Shown: positions 45,582-55,520, counted from the first letter of the stretch. The stretch: 64,000 nucleotides of DNA from Buttiauxella sp. A111 (GCF_014189855.1 NZ_BJFN01000011.1:1-64000); one strand, 5' to 3'. A program made the numbers and translations. The notes: generated by a model not told the origin, from the letters alone.

Positions 45582-46886
45582 TTACTGATTATCAAATGTA
45601 TCGTTTGAGTAATTGTTTTCTTCTGCAACGGAGACGGTGACATCATTAAATTGCAGGCCATTAACCGCAACGATGCGCCCAAATTCTTTTGCCTCAATAT
45701 TACATTGGCTGAATCGAATGTTCTCCATCGGTTTTTCTGGGAATGCGACCAGATCAAATGCCCTTGCAGGTAAAGCATAATCAGAATCTAAGGTGGCATT
45801 AACATTAGAGATACTAATATTTCTGACCTTAGTCATTTGCATGTCTTCGGGTATTTGCAGAGCAACGGCTTGCCACATAGTCGGTAACTGCTCAATATTT
45901 TCAAAGAGCTTTCTGTTATACGAGTTATGCCAGTCCATAATCCATGAGAATGGGAATTGAACATTCTTCATATGGAGGTTTTCTACGATGACATCTTCAA
46001 TAAAACCACCGCGTTCTTTGGATGATTTCATTCTAAATCCACAATCCGAATTTTCAAATTCGATGTCATGAATATGTACGCCACGAATACCGCCGCTGAC
46101 TTCACTGCCCAGCGTAATACCGTAACCAGATTTTATTTTGCAATTATCCACTTCAATGTTTTCAGCGATTCTGCCCACACGGTGACCGTCGCCATCACGA
46201 CCGGATTTGATAACGATGCAATCATCACCACATGAGGCTTCGCATTCGGTGACACGCACATTTGTGGAGGAGTCAATGTCAATGCCATCAGTGCTTGGGC
46301 CGTGGTTATCACCAATTTTTACTTTACGAACCAGGACATTATTGGCGTAGGTGATCTGCAAATTCCAGAAGCCAGCACGCTCAAATGTAAGATCAGAAAT
46401 CTTGATATTTTCAGCTTCATAAATCAAGCAGGAGCGCGGGCGCTTAACGAGATAGTCGGCGATCCAACGCAGGCCTTTTTTATCGTAGTCAACGCGCAAA
46501 CCGCTGTTTTTGTCGGCACCACAATAGATATCCCACCAGTGTTGGCCTTGCCCATCAATCAAACCTTCACCTGAAATCTCGACATTATTTGCAGAGATAG
46601 CATTCAGTATTGCTGCAGGCCATAACATTTCAACACCGGCTACGCGGGTATTAATTTCCGGATAATCAGAGATATCGGTTGAACCTAACAGCGTTGCTCC
46701 CTTCTCAAATTTTAATTTACTTCCTTCTTTTAAGAATAGCGCACCAACCAAATAAATCCCTTTTGAAATAAAAACAGTAACACCTTGTTCTGCACCCTGG
46801 TTAATCGCTTGCTGAATAGCGAAGGTATCTTTTTCGATCCCGTCTCCGATTGCACCAAAGTCTTTAATATCGAGTTGAGTTGTCAT
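45582..46886 (-). CDS. GH28-family glycosidase, cytoplasmic
   Basis: A 434-residue parallel beta-helix enzyme of the polygalacturonase family. GH28 motifs are visible: TDGID (199-203, the NTD motif position), GDD (220-222) and RMK (285-287, the RIK position). The usual GHG is GYG (254-256). There is no signal peptide, so it acts inside the cell, presumably on short galacturonate- or rhamnogalacturonate-containing oligosaccharides taken up by the GPH transporter encoded 28 bases upstream. GGGAG precedes the ATG by 8 bases. Exact linkage and end-specificity are unknown. Confidence 0.85.
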   Translation of the reverse strand: MTTQLDIKDFGAIGDGIEKDTFAIQQAINQGAEQGVTVFISKGIYLVGALFLKEGSKLKFEKGATLLGSTDISDYPEINTRVAGVEMLWPAAILNAISANNVEISGEGLIDGQGQHWWDIYCGADKNSGLRVDYDKKGLRWIADYLVKRPRSCLIYEAENIKISDLTFERAGFWNLQITYANNVLVRKVKIGDNHGPSTDGIDIDSSTNVRVTECEASCGDDCIVIKSGRDGDGHRVGRIAENIEVDNCKIKSGYGITLGSEVSGGIRGVHIHDIEFENSDCGFRMKSSKERGGFIEDVIVENLHMKNVQFPFSWIMDWHNSYNRKLFENIEQLPTMWQAVALQIPEDMQMTKVRNISISNVNATLDSDYALPARAFDLVAFPEKPMENIRFSQCNIEAKEFGRIVAVNGLQFNDVTVSVAEENNYSNDTFDNQ

Positions 46887-46914
46887 GCTAAATCTCCCTT
46901 AATTAATTAAACGG

Positions 46915-48333
46915 TTAAATTCCGTTGATCTTATTCAAAGTTTTTTCCATATCAAGAGTGGTTTTCTTGTTCAATGGATAGAAGTAAATCAAAATTACAG
47001 CTGAAGCAAACAAGCAAAATGCTGGAAGAAGGTTTGCCATGGTATAAATACTTTCTTGAACTTCGAGGCTTTGTACTGATCCACCTGTAGAAGAAGACTG
47101 ATAGTTAATTAATGCCAACATGAAACCACCAATTCCTCCTGCACACGCCTGTCCAATTTTTCTGGCGAAGAAGTTGACGCCGTACACGGTGCCGTCTTCA
47201 CGAGTGCCAGTGACATACTGATGGTAATCACACACATCTGTCATAAATGCCCAGATCATCAGGTTAAACAGGCCTGCACCCAATGTTGCCAGGAACAGCA
47301 GAACCAAATAGATCTTCGGATCTGTGATGTGGCAGAAATACATAAGTACATACATGCCAACTGAGAACATCAGTGCACAAACGCTGGCTTCTTTCTTGCC
47401 AAATCGCTTGGTTAAGTAAGAGGCAGAAGGTGCCAGTAATACGAGAGAACCAAAGGTAAACAAGAGTGCGACGGACATAGCCTGTTTATCATGGAAATAA
47501 TCATTGAACAGGTAAGTCATGTTGGTACCGGATAAGCCCTGGTTGATAACAATGAGCAGGTCAACCACGACCAGAACGATCAGTGCTTTATTTTTCAGCA
47601 AGCCTTTAACCAGTTGTGAAACGGGTACGCTCTCTTTCGCTTCAACACGGACACGCTCGGTTGTTAATTTGCAGGTCAATGTCAGGAAGATGAAAGCAAG
47701 ACATGCGCAACCAATAGAGATCCAGAAGAAGTGCTGTCCAGAAATAACCTGGCTGCCATCAACAAGGGTTTTGTACATCAGGATAGGGATAAAGAAGCCT
47801 GTTGCACCACCACCGATTGCCGAACCTACGCTTCTGTATGTAGAGAGCGATACGCGATCGTCTGGGCTGGAACTGATCGCCGCTGACATTGCGCCATAAG
47901 GAATGTTGATGGTCGATAGCAGGGCGCCGTATAAAAAATACGAAACACAGATATAAATTATTTTGCCTGTATAGGAGAGTTCTTGCGCAAATGGCAAAAA
48001 TAACATGACAGCAATAGCACAAAACGGATACTTCATTCTCCGAATCCACGGGTTAAAACGACCTGTTGCTGTCAATTTTGACGTGTCACACATGCGACCA
48101 ACAGTGACATCAACAAATGCATCAAACAGTTTTGTTCCGAAGTACAGTGACCCAACGATTATTCCTGACACACCAAGGACGTTGGTGTAATAGATCATAA
48201 GGAAGCTGTTAACCAGGCCTAAAATAAAGCAAGTCCCTAAATCACCACACAAGTAGCCAATTTTATCTCTCATGCCAAAAGGCCTTATTTTTGCCTTTAT
48301 CGCTTTTTCATCAATCAAAACATTGGAACCCAT
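46915..48333 (-). CDS. GPH-family sugar:cation symporter
   Basis: A 472-residue inner-membrane transporter of the glycoside-pentoside-hexuronide family (MFS), with about 12 hydrophobic segments. Family signs include GYLCGDLGTCFILGLVNSF at the start, LFDAFVDVTVGRMCDTSKL after the second segment, and DVCDYHQYVTGTREDGTVYG in the second half. The start at 48333 is chosen because AGGGG (48342-48346) is 8 bases upstream and the protein then begins like other GPH members; an ATG 84 bases further up would add a polar leader. With the GH28 enzyme it should import and hydrolyse a pectin-derived oligosaccharide. A consensus CRP site lies about 175 bases upstream. Confidence 0.87.
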   Translation of the reverse strand: MGSNVLIDEKAIKAKIRPFGMRDKIGYLCGDLGTCFILGLVNSFLMIYYTNVLGVSGIIVGSLYFGTKLFDAFVDVTVGRMCDTSKLTATGRFNPWIRRMKYPFCAIAVMLFLPFAQELSYTGKIIYICVSYFLYGALLSTINIPYGAMSAAISSSPDDRVSLSTYRSVGSAIGGGATGFFIPILMYKTLVDGSQVISGQHFFWISIGCACLAFIFLTLTCKLTTERVRVEAKESVPVSQLVKGLLKNKALIVLVVVDLLIVINQGLSGTNMTYLFNDYFHDKQAMSVALLFTFGSLVLLAPSASYLTKRFGKKEASVCALMFSVGMYVLMYFCHITDPKIYLVLLFLATLGAGLFNLMIWAFMTDVCDYHQYVTGTREDGTVYGVNFFARKIGQACAGGIGGFMLALINYQSSSTGGSVQSLEVQESIYTMANLLPAFCLFASAVILIYFYPLNKKTTLDMEKTLNKINGI

Positions 48334-48506
48334 AGAGTTAACCCCTTTAATCTCATGTAATAAAAAATTTAAAAATACATGTGAATCTGTAGACCAGTTT
48401 GTATTGGTGTCATACATGTAAGTGGCGGCAAGAATAATTGGTATGACATCATTGTTTATTGCTCGCTGTCACACAATTAATAACTGAGCGTGATTATTTT
48501 AATAAT

Positions 48507-48522
48507 TGTGATTTCATTCACA
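48507..48522. promoter_or_regulatory. CRP-cAMP binding site
   Basis: TGTGA-TTTCAT-TCACA, a perfect match to the core TGTGA-N6-TCACA, in the region upstream of the GPH-GH28 operon. It predicts catabolite control of this sugar system. Confidence 0.65.
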
Positions 48523-49086
48523 CGATTGATGTATATCTGTCCGGATTTCATTTTACCTTTGCAAAATAAAGGGATAGTGGTTCACCAATAATTTATTATT
48601 AAACGAATCTTTTATTGTTTTTCTGGAATGAATTTCTTATTGTTTTCGAAAGATAACGAATCTTAAAATTGTTATAAGTATTGGTTTTTATGATGGTTTA
48701 TCTGTAAAGAAAACGCTGATCACCAAGTTAATCAAGCGGTTAGGTTTGGTTTTCGACGCTTAGTAATGGATGGCTGGTTAATATTTTGTGAGAAAATGAG
48801 GTTTTTTTGAGAGGGATATCAGATAACTATCAGACAGGAAGTAAAATTGGTCTAACAAGGTTGGTTGGCGCCAACGTTATTTCGCATGAAATATCCGGGG
48901 GAAGCACTTTTATTGAGGGCCATCTTCCGTTGTTGCCTGATTTTTTACGCCTGGCTCCGACTTCGCTTAATGCCGCTATATTCGCTGATCTCTGAAAACT
49001 ATCCATTTGCATGGTAATAATGCGGAACTCAGTTCGAGGTCAGAAATGACCTGTAGCTCTAACAGGAATTTACACGAGTTTACACT
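48523..49086. other. AT-rich divergent intergenic region
   Basis: About 560 bases between the GPH operon (minus) and the SemiSWEET gene (plus). Small open frames on both strands around 48807-49012 have no ribosome binding site or family. I found no convincing KdgR, ExuR or UxuR box. Confidence 0.45.
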
Positions 49087-49368
49087 ATGAATACGATTGA
49101 CATGGTGGGGTTTATAGGTGGTGCTTGTACCACTGTTTCATTTATTCCCCAGGTGGTTTTGGTTATAAAAAATAAGTCAACAAAAGATATATCTTTAACA
49201 ATGTACTCCGTCTTTGTGTTTGGGATTTTCTTATGGTTAACCTATGGCATTATGTCTAATGCGTTGCCAGTCATTATTCCAAATCTCATTACCTTTATCC
49301 TGGCCGGCTCGATTCTTTTCATGAAAATAAAAAATGACATTCTCACCGGGAAAAAGGTGAGGGGATAA
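49087..49368 (+). CDS. SemiSWEET (PQ-loop) sugar transporter
   Basis: A 93-residue protein with three membrane helices, the size of a SemiSWEET half-transporter that works as a dimer. The PQ motif is at 21-22 in CTTVSFIPQVVLVIKNKSTKDIS, followed by LTMYSVFVFGIFLWLTYG and a third helix with PNLITFILAGSILF. Known SemiSWEETs move sucrose or glucose down their gradient. It stands next to, and divergent from, the GPH-GH28 operon, so a sugar-related role fits, but it has its own promoter region. Confidence 0.88.
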   Translation: MNTIDMVGFIGGACTTVSFIPQVVLVIKNKSTKDISLTMYSVFVFGIFLWLTYGIMSNALPVIIPNLITFILAGSILFMKIKNDILTGKKVRG

Positions 49369-49383
49369 ATAGGAAAAGATTTA

Positions 49384-49434
49384 TATCGGTTCGTTGACAT
49401 CCTGAATGGATTAATAAGGGACAACGAACCGATA
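49384..49434. repeat. 13-bp inverted repeat between convergent genes
   Basis: TATCGGTTCGTTG (49384-49396) and CAACGAACCGATA (49422-49434) are perfect complements with a 25-base loop. No T-run on either side, so it is not a standard terminator; it could be an mRNA 3' stabiliser or a protein site. Confidence 0.7.
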
Positions 49435-49457
49435 ACAGCTACCGGCTCTGATGCCGA

Positions 49458-50249
49458 TTAGTTCTGATAACGCGGTGCAGGAACGCCTGTACGTGAAGCA
49501 TCGAAAATCGCCAGCCTCGCCGATTCATAAGCCTCCCAAAGCGCCAGATCGTGCAGCGGCGGCACGGTGACCTCCTCACCCTGATCTAACCCTGCCAGTG
49601 CGGCATCTACCATGTTTTCTGTGGTCATGATGGATTCAGGTGGTAAATGATCCATTGATACACCCGATACTTCCCAAATTTCCGTTGCCGTCACCGCAGG
49701 CAAAACCGCCTGAATACGAACATTGCTGCCGGTAATCTCTTGCTGCAACCCACGGGTGAAGTTCAGCACATATCCTTTTGTACCGCTGTACACGGCGCTG
49801 CCGGCGATGGCATGAAGGGAAACAACTGAAGCGATATTAATAATGGTGCCGCTGTTTTGTGCCTGGAAACGGGTGAGGGCGGCGAGGCTCAGGCGAGTCA
49901 GCGCCGTGATATTCAGCATAATGTCTGCTTGATGTAACTCAGCACTGCCTGCGGTGAAAGGGGCGAGGTGTGCGGTACCGGCATTATTCACCAACACACT
50001 TATCCGATCATTGCTGCGTAACGCTTCTTCTACGATTTGAATCCCTTCATCACGAGCCAGATCCGCAGGCAACGTCTGCACTGAAATACCGTATGCCGAT
50101 TCAAGCTTCGCGGCCAGGTCGCGCAGGCGCTCTTCGCGGCGTGCAACCAACAACAAATCGTAGCCACGCGCGGCGAAACGCTCTGCATAAACCGCGCCAA
50201 TACCAGAAGATGCGCCGGTAATTACTGCAACTGAAGGGGATGTGGTCAT
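49458..50249 (-). CDS. short-chain dehydrogenase/reductase
   Basis: A 263-residue classical SDR. The cofactor motif TGASSGIG is at 11-18, NNAG at 88-91, and YxxxK at Tyr154/Lys158, with Ser141-144 in INIASVVS. An Arg in LLVARREERL suggests NADP(H). The start at 50249 is chosen because GAGG sits about 7 bases upstream, while an ATG 39 bases further up would add a leader absent from the family. It is downstream of an HxlR regulator gene on the same strand, and two palindromes that match one before the regulator lie just upstream. That makes it a likely HxlR target. Substrate unknown. Confidence 0.87.
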   Translation of the reverse strand: MTTSPSVAVITGASSGIGAVYAERFAARGYDLLLVARREERLRDLAAKLESAYGISVQTLPADLARDEGIQIVEEALRSNDRISVLVNNAGTAHLAPFTAGSAELHQADIMLNITALTRLSLAALTRFQAQNSGTIINIASVVSLHAIAGSAVYSGTKGYVLNFTRGLQQEITGSNVRIQAVLPAVTATEIWEVSGVSMDHLPPESIMTTENMVDAALAGLDQGEEVTVPPLHDLALWEAYESARLAIFDASRTGVPAPRYQN

Positions 50250-50281
50250 GGTAAAGCCTCGTCGATGAAAGATGAATTGTG

Positions 50282-50334
50282 GTTTCATAATGAAACTTAA
50301 TTAAAAATAGATGCCATGGTTTTATAATGCAACC
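50282..50334 (-). promoter_or_regulatory. two HxlR-type operator candidates upstream of the SDR gene
   Basis: GTTTCATAATGAAAC (50282-50296) is a perfect 15-base palindrome. GTTTTATAATGCAAC (50319-50333) is a degenerate version. Both resemble the palindrome before the HxlR gene at 50935-50949. Confidence 0.6.
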
Positions 50335-50450
50335 AAATTGCGCATCTTTTTTTATTTCTGCATTGAACGGAAGGCTTGTTGAATGGCTAACAGATTAAAA
50401 ATGAAAGGAAATGGATGGATGTCGCGGCGCTCATCCATCCGAAAATCACG

Positions 50451-50906
50451 TTACTCCACAGGGACATCGGGGCGTTGGGCAACAACTTCGTCTGGTGTAA
50501 GCACTCGGCCATCCTGCGCTTGCAGCATCAATTTTCGCAGCGGTTGATGGCCTTCATCATCGACCAGCACACTGCATTTTTCATGGCTGGCATACAAATG
50601 ATCGCCACCCCATTGCGCCAGGGCGACCAGAACGGTTTGCAGAGCGCGCCCCTTTTCAGTCAGCACATATTCATGCCACGCGCTGCCGTCAGTTGCCGGA
50701 CGCACGGTCATAATCTCTTGCTCCACGAGTTGTTTAAGCCGCTGAGTGAGCATGTTTTTGGCAATACCGAGGTTTTTTTGGAACTCACCAAAACGTGTCA
50801 GGCCATTTAACGCATCGCGCACGATAAGCAACGACCACCAGTCACCGATGATATCCAGCGAGCGGGCGACCGGGCAGACACTACCTTGCATACTTTTGCG
50901 TTTCAT
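50451..50906 (-). CDS. HxlR-family transcriptional regulator
   Basis: A 151-residue winged-helix regulator. Family features: CPVARSLDIIGDWWSLLIVRDALNG with the near N-terminal Cys that some members use to sense electrophiles or oxidants, FGEFQKNLGIAKNMLTQRLKQLVEQEI as the recognition helix region, and YVLTEKGRAL in the wing. The start at 50906 follows GGAGG. A perfect palindrome 29 bases upstream suggests autoregulation, and related sites before the SDR gene suggest that the SDR is the target. HxlR-SDR pairs commonly respond to reactive electrophiles. Confidence 0.88.
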   Translation of the reverse strand: MKRKSMQGSVCPVARSLDIIGDWWSLLIVRDALNGLTRFGEFQKNLGIAKNMLTQRLKQLVEQEIMTVRPATDGSAWHEYVLTEKGRALQTVLVALAQWGGDHLYASHEKCSVLVDDEGHQPLRKLMLQAQDGRVLTPDEVVAQRPDVPVE

Positions 50907-50934
50907 TGATCCTCCATGGGCATAGAGCCAGATA

Positions 50935-50949
50935 GTTTTATTATAAAAC
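50935..50949 (-). promoter_or_regulatory. HxlR-type operator candidate upstream of the regulator gene
   Basis: GTTTTATTATAAAAC, a perfect 7+1+7 palindrome, shares the frame GTTTyAT-n-ATrmAAC with the two sites before the SDR gene. Confidence 0.6.
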
Positions 50950-51079
50950 CTATTACCGGGATTGAGTAGTTTTCCTGCCTTCTCTGCTTCGTTTTGCGAT
51001 CGGCCCAAAAGGCGGCATTGATATTTTCTGCCAGAATGGATCCTGCACTTTTGTGCAATAACATCTTGAGGATTAAGAG

Positions 51080-52330
51080 ATGAATAAAAAGACGATCGCA
51101 GTTTTACTGGCAATGGCTTACTTCGCTCCTGCTCTGGCGCAAGCCGAAACCGCACCGCAGGGTTATCAGCTCCAACAAGTTTTGTTAATGAGTCGCCATA
51201 ATTTGCGCGCACCGCTGGCGAATAATGGCAGCGTGCTGGAACAATCCACGGCGCAATCCTGGCCGGAGTGGGATGTTCCCGGTGGCCAACTCACCACCAA
51301 AGGTGGTGTGCTGGAAGTTTACATGGGGCATTACCTGCGCGAGTGGCTGGCCGAGCAGGGGATGGTGAAAAGTGGCGAATGCCCAACACCACAAAGCGTT
51401 TATGCCTACGCCAACAGCTTGCAGCGTACGGTGGCCACAGCGCAGTTCTTTATTACGGGCGCGTTTCCTGGATGTGATATTCCTGTCCATCATCAGGAAA
51501 AAATGGGCACCATGGACCCGACCTTTAATCCGGTGATCACTAATGACTCGCCGGAATTCAAAGAAGCCGCGTTGAAGGCGATGGAAACGCAGCGTGAGCA
51601 CTACAAACTTGATGACAGCTATCAGCTTCTTGAACAAATCGTTGCCTTCAAAGACTCTCCGAGCTGTAAAGAAAAACAGAAGTGCGATTTAACCGCCGAG
51701 AAAGATAAATTTAGCGCTAATGCCAGGGAAGAGCCGGGTGTTAGCGGCCCGCTTAAAGTGGGGAACTCGCTGGTTGATGCCTTTACCTTGCAATATTACG
51801 AAGGTTTCCCGCTGGACAATGTTGCATGGGGGCAAATCAAAACTGACCAGCAGTGGAAGGTGTTATCGGAGCTGAAAAATGGCTATCAGGATACGTTGTT
51901 TACCTCGCCACAAGTCGCACGAAATGTGGCGGCGCCGCTGATTAAATATATTCAGAAAGCACTGGTCGGAAATGACGCTAAAGGGCCAAAAATTACCTTG
52001 CTGGTGGGGCATGACTCCAACATTGCGTCATTGCTGACGGCACTGGATTTCAAGCCTTATCAATTGCCTGGCCAATATGAACGCACACCAATCGGTGGGA
52101 AAATCATGTTCCAGCGCTGGCATGATGCCAACACCAACCATGATTTGATGAAAGTGGAGTACGTTTATCAAAGTAGCGACCAACTGCGCAAAGCGGATGT
52201 ACTCAGCCTGCAACAGCCACCGCAGAGAGTGACACTACAACTCAATGGTTGCCCGACTGACGCGAATGGTTTTTGTCCGTGGGATAAATTTACTGAAGTG
52301 TTAACGCAGACCGTAAATCAGGCGAAATAA
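51080..52330 (+). CDS. agp: periplasmic glucose-1-phosphatase Agp
   Basis: A 416-residue histidine acid phosphatase. Signal peptide to residue 22 (LAQA), catalytic SRHNLRAP with His40, and the distal [10 protein letters not shown] motif supplying His-Asp. The sequence follows E. coli Agp closely. It releases glucose and phosphate from glucose 1-phosphate in the periplasm and has some phytase activity. TTGAGG precedes the ATG. The gene is monocistronic and convergent with yccJ, as in E. coli. Confidence 0.96.
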   Translation: MNKKTIAVLLAMAYFAPALAQAETAPQGYQLQQVLLMSRHNLRAPLANNGSVLEQSTAQSWPEWDVPGGQLTTKGGVLEVYMGHYLREWLAEQGMVKSGECPTPQSVYAYANSLQRTVATAQFFITGAFPGCDIPVHHQEKMGTMDPTFNPVITNDSPEFKEAALKAMETQREHYKLDDSYQLLEQIVAFKDSPSCKEKQKCDLTAEKDKFSANAREEPGVSGPLKVGNSLVDAFTLQYYEGFPLDNVAWGQIKTDQQWKVLSELKNGYQDTLFTSPQVARNVAAPLIKYIQKALVGNDAKGPKITLLVGHDSNIASLLTALDFKPYQLPGQYERTPIGGKIMFQRWHDANTNHDLMKVEYVYQSSDQLRKADVLSLQQPPQRVTLQLNGCPTDANGFCPWDKFTEVLTQTVNQAK

Positions 52331-52340
52331 TAGAAGAAGT

Positions 52341-52363
52341 AAAACCCCCGCCATCGGCGGGGG
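52341..52363 (-). terminator. terminator of wrbA-yccJ
   Basis: CCCCCGCC-ATC-GGCGGGGG hairpin (52345-52363). On the minus strand it is followed by TTTTAC, eight bases after the yccJ stop; it may also slow transcription from agp. Confidence 0.8.
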
Positions 52364-52370
52364 ATAAGGC

Positions 52371-52598
52371 TTAGACGTTTCTCCGTTCTATGGTCTGCTC
52401 GCCCCAAAACAGCGAGTCTTTATCGGTTTTTTCAAATGCTAACGACAGCACCTCATCGCTACCATTTTCCCAAATTTTCTCCGCCATTTTTTCGTCGAAT
52501 TTTGCTACTTCAAAAATAGCTTCTGCTATTTCAGGAGATGTGTTTCTCAAACTCGCCCATTCACCAACATGATGAATTTTGGATTGTTGATTCTGCAT
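52371..52598 (-). CDS. yccJ: YccJ family protein
   Basis: A 75-residue acidic, soluble protein that follows E. coli YccJ, with the core [22 protein letters not shown]. It is encoded 11 bases downstream of wrbA, as in E. coli, where the two are cotranscribed. No function is established. Confidence 0.93.
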   Translation of the reverse strand: MQNQQSKIHHVGEWASLRNTSPEIAEAIFEVAKFDEKMAEKIWENGSDEVLSLAFEKTDKDSLFWGEQTIERRNV

Positions 52599-52609
52599 GT
52601 TCTCCTCCG

Positions 52610-53596
<987 letters not shown>

Positions 53597-53773
53597 ATGG
53601 CAAACCATCGTGGTGGTTCAGGTAATTTCGCTGAAGACCGTGAGAGAGCATCAGAAGCAGGTCGTAAAGGTGGCCAGCATAGTGGCGGGAATTTCAAGAA
53701 TGACCCGCAACGCGCCTCGGAAGCAGGCCAAAAAGGGGGCAAAAATAGTCACGGCAAAGGCAGCAGTAAGTAA
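53597..53773 (+). CDS. ymdF: KGG-repeat stress protein YmdF
   Basis: A 58-residue, highly hydrophilic protein with the con-10/KGG pattern repeated: GGSGNFAEDRERASEAGRKGGQ, SGGNFKNDPQRASEAGQKGGK. It matches E. coli YmdF in sequence and place. Related YciG in E. coli has been tied to motility and stress; function here is inferred. TGGAGG at 53585-53590 fixes the start. Confidence 0.93.
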   Translation: MANHRGGSGNFAEDRERASEAGRKGGQHSGGNFKNDPQRASEAGQKGGKNSHGKGSSK

Positions 53774-53841
53774 GCCAGCCAAGCTTTCGCAATTCGCTAA
53801 GTTATCTGTTTTCCCTTTTTAGATAGCTGATTGCCATCCCC

Positions 53842-53869
53842 ACCGCCGGTTTTGACCGGCGGTTTTTAT
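53842..53869 (+). terminator. terminator of ymdF
   Basis: ACCGCCGGT / ACCGGCGGT stem with a 4-base loop, followed by TTTTATTTT. Confidence 0.9.
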
Positions 53870-53953
53870 TTTCACTCGCCCATTGCAGCACAGTACGCCT
53901 GAACGCAAACTAATAGCCTTCTTTGTTACGCTTGAATTTGCTCTGGTACTTCC

Positions 53954-54880
53954 ATGTCTGCCTTTTTGCGCCGTTACTCATTTACCGTTAAACCCCAGGA
54001 AGCCATTTTGATCCTCATCACCATGTTTTGGGGTGGGACTTTCCTCGCGGTGCAATATGCCATGACGATGAGCGGGCCGTTCTTCTTCGTTGGATTACGC
54101 TTTGCTACCGCGGCTCTGGCTGTGGCGCTCCTTTCGTTTAAAACGTTACGCGGCTTGACCTGGCTTGAAGTCAAAGCCGGTGTGTTTATCGGCATTTCGA
54201 TTGCTATCGGTTACAGCTTGCAAACCTGGGGATTGCAGACCATCCCGAGCAGTAAATCGGCATTTATCACTGCGATGTATGTTCCACTGGTGCCGGTGCT
54301 GCAATGGATTTGTCTGGGAAAAATGCCGGGGATCATGTCCTGGATTGGTGTCCTGCTTGCATTTATCGGTCTAATTTTCCTTGCCGGGCCTGATGGGACT
54401 ACGCTAACGCTGGGGGCCGGTGAAATCATCACGCTTATCAGCGCGTTGGCCATTGCCGCAGAAATTATTCTGATTAGCGCCTGGGCTGGTAAAGTCGATA
54501 TCAAGCGCGTGACCATTGTGCAGCTTGCCACCGCCTCGATAGTGGCGTTTGCCACCATGATCCCGGCGGGTGAAAGTGTCCCTTCATTGACGCCTGGTTT
54601 GTGGGGCATCGCGCTGGGGCTCGGCATTTTTAGCGCCATTATTCAGGTAACAATGAACTGGGCGCAGCGCAGCGTTTCACCTACCCGTGCGACAGTGATT
54701 TATACCGGTGAGCCGGTGTGGGCGGGGATCTTTGGTCGTTTAGCCGGTGAGCGATTACCGATGCTGGCGTTATTAGGCGGCGCATTGATTGTGTTGGGCG
54801 TTCTGGTGAGCGAGCTAAAACTTAAACGTATGAAAAAGGCACCGGTATCGGGTGATGAACTCAACGGGCAGGAGTCCTGA
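53954..54880 (+). CDS. EamA/DMT-superfamily transporter
   Basis: A 308-residue inner-membrane protein with about ten hydrophobic segments in two EamA repeats (ILILITMFWGGTFLAVQYAM, and ITLISALAIAAEIILISAWAG in the second half). DMT proteins export metabolites such as amino acids or nucleosides; the substrate cannot be predicted. It is followed after one base by rutR, so both are likely one transcript. In E. coli this place between ymdF and rutR is filled by rutGFEDCBA. No RutR palindrome (TTGACCA-NN-TGGTCAA) is visible upstream. Confidence 0.87.
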   Translation: MSAFLRRYSFTVKPQEAILILITMFWGGTFLAVQYAMTMSGPFFFVGLRFATAALAVALLSFKTLRGLTWLEVKAGVFIGISIAIGYSLQTWGLQTIPSSKSAFITAMYVPLVPVLQWICLGKMPGIMSWIGVLLAFIGLIFLAGPDGTTLTLGAGEIITLISALAIAAEIILISAWAGKVDIKRVTIVQLATASIVAFATMIPAGESVPSLTPGLWGIALGLGIFSAIIQVTMNWAQRSVSPTRATVIYTGEPVWAGIFGRLAGERLPMLALLGGALIVLGVLVSELKLKRMKKAPVSGDELNGQES

Positions 54881-54881
54881 T

Positions 54882-55520
54882 ATGTGTGCGGCAGCTTTAA
54901 AAGAAACCGGACGGCGTGTCCGGGCAGTAGCGGCGAAAAAGCAGGCTATTCTTGCAGCAGGGCTGGAGTATTTCTCGCAATACGGTATTCACGGCACCAG
55001 TATCGAACAGGTGGCGGAACGCGCTGAAGTGTCTAAAACGAACCTCCTCTATTATTTTCCGTCGAAAGAAGCGCTCTATATCGCGGTGCTTAAACAGATC
55101 CTGGATATCTGGCTTGCGCCATTACGCGCGTTTCGTGAAGATTTACAGCCGCTGGTGGCCATCAGCGAATATATCCGCCTGAAGCTCGAAGTGTCCCGTG
55201 ATTATCCGCAGGCTTCACGCTTGTTCTGCCTGGAAATGCTACAAGGTGCGCCTCTGCTTAAAGAGGAGTTGACCGGAGATTTGAAATCTCTGATTGATGA
55301 TAAATCGGCAATCATTGCGGGGTGGGTCGAAAGTGGCAAACTGGCGGCAGTTGATCCGCATCATCTGATTTTCATGCTTTGGGCGACGACGCAGCACTAC
55401 GCCGATTTTGCAAGCCAGGTCGAGGCGGTTGCTGGCAGCAATTTACAAGATGAAGAGTTTTTCCGCCGCACCGTAGAAAACGTGCAGCGGATGATTATTG
55501 AGGGGATTCGGGTGCGTTAA
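54882..55520 (+). CDS. rutR: TetR-family pyrimidine regulator RutR
   Basis: A 212-residue protein, the length of E. coli RutR. The TetR helix-turn-helix reads GIHGTSIEQVAERAEVSKTNLLYYFPSKEALY, and the body (QASRLFCLEMLQGAPLL, LIFMLWATTQHYADF) follows RutR. RutR binds uracil or thymine and in E. coli controls rut, carAB and other genes. Its own rut operon is missing here. AGGAG lies 7 bases before the ATG at 54882, one base after the DMT stop. It converges with the LprI-like gene with no bases between stops. Confidence 0.88.
   Translation: MCAAALKETGRRVRAVAAKKQAILAAGLEYFSQYGIHGTSIEQVAERAEVSKTNLLYYFPSKEALYIAVLKQILDIWLAPLRAFREDLQPLVAISEYIRLKLEVSRDYPQASRLFCLEMLQGAPLLKEELTGDLKSLIDDKSAIIAGWVESGKLAAVDPHHLIFMLWATTQHYADFASQVEAVAGSNLQDEEFFRRTVENVQRMIIEGIRVR

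Noticed and set aside
48601-48660. Possible KdgR box upstream of the pectin-related operon
   Set aside because: AATGAATTTCTTATTGTTTT-like sequence breaks the consensus at central positions; not good enough to list.
48807-49012. Overlapping small frames between the GPH operon and SemiSWEET gene
   Set aside because: No start signals, no family resemblance on either strand.
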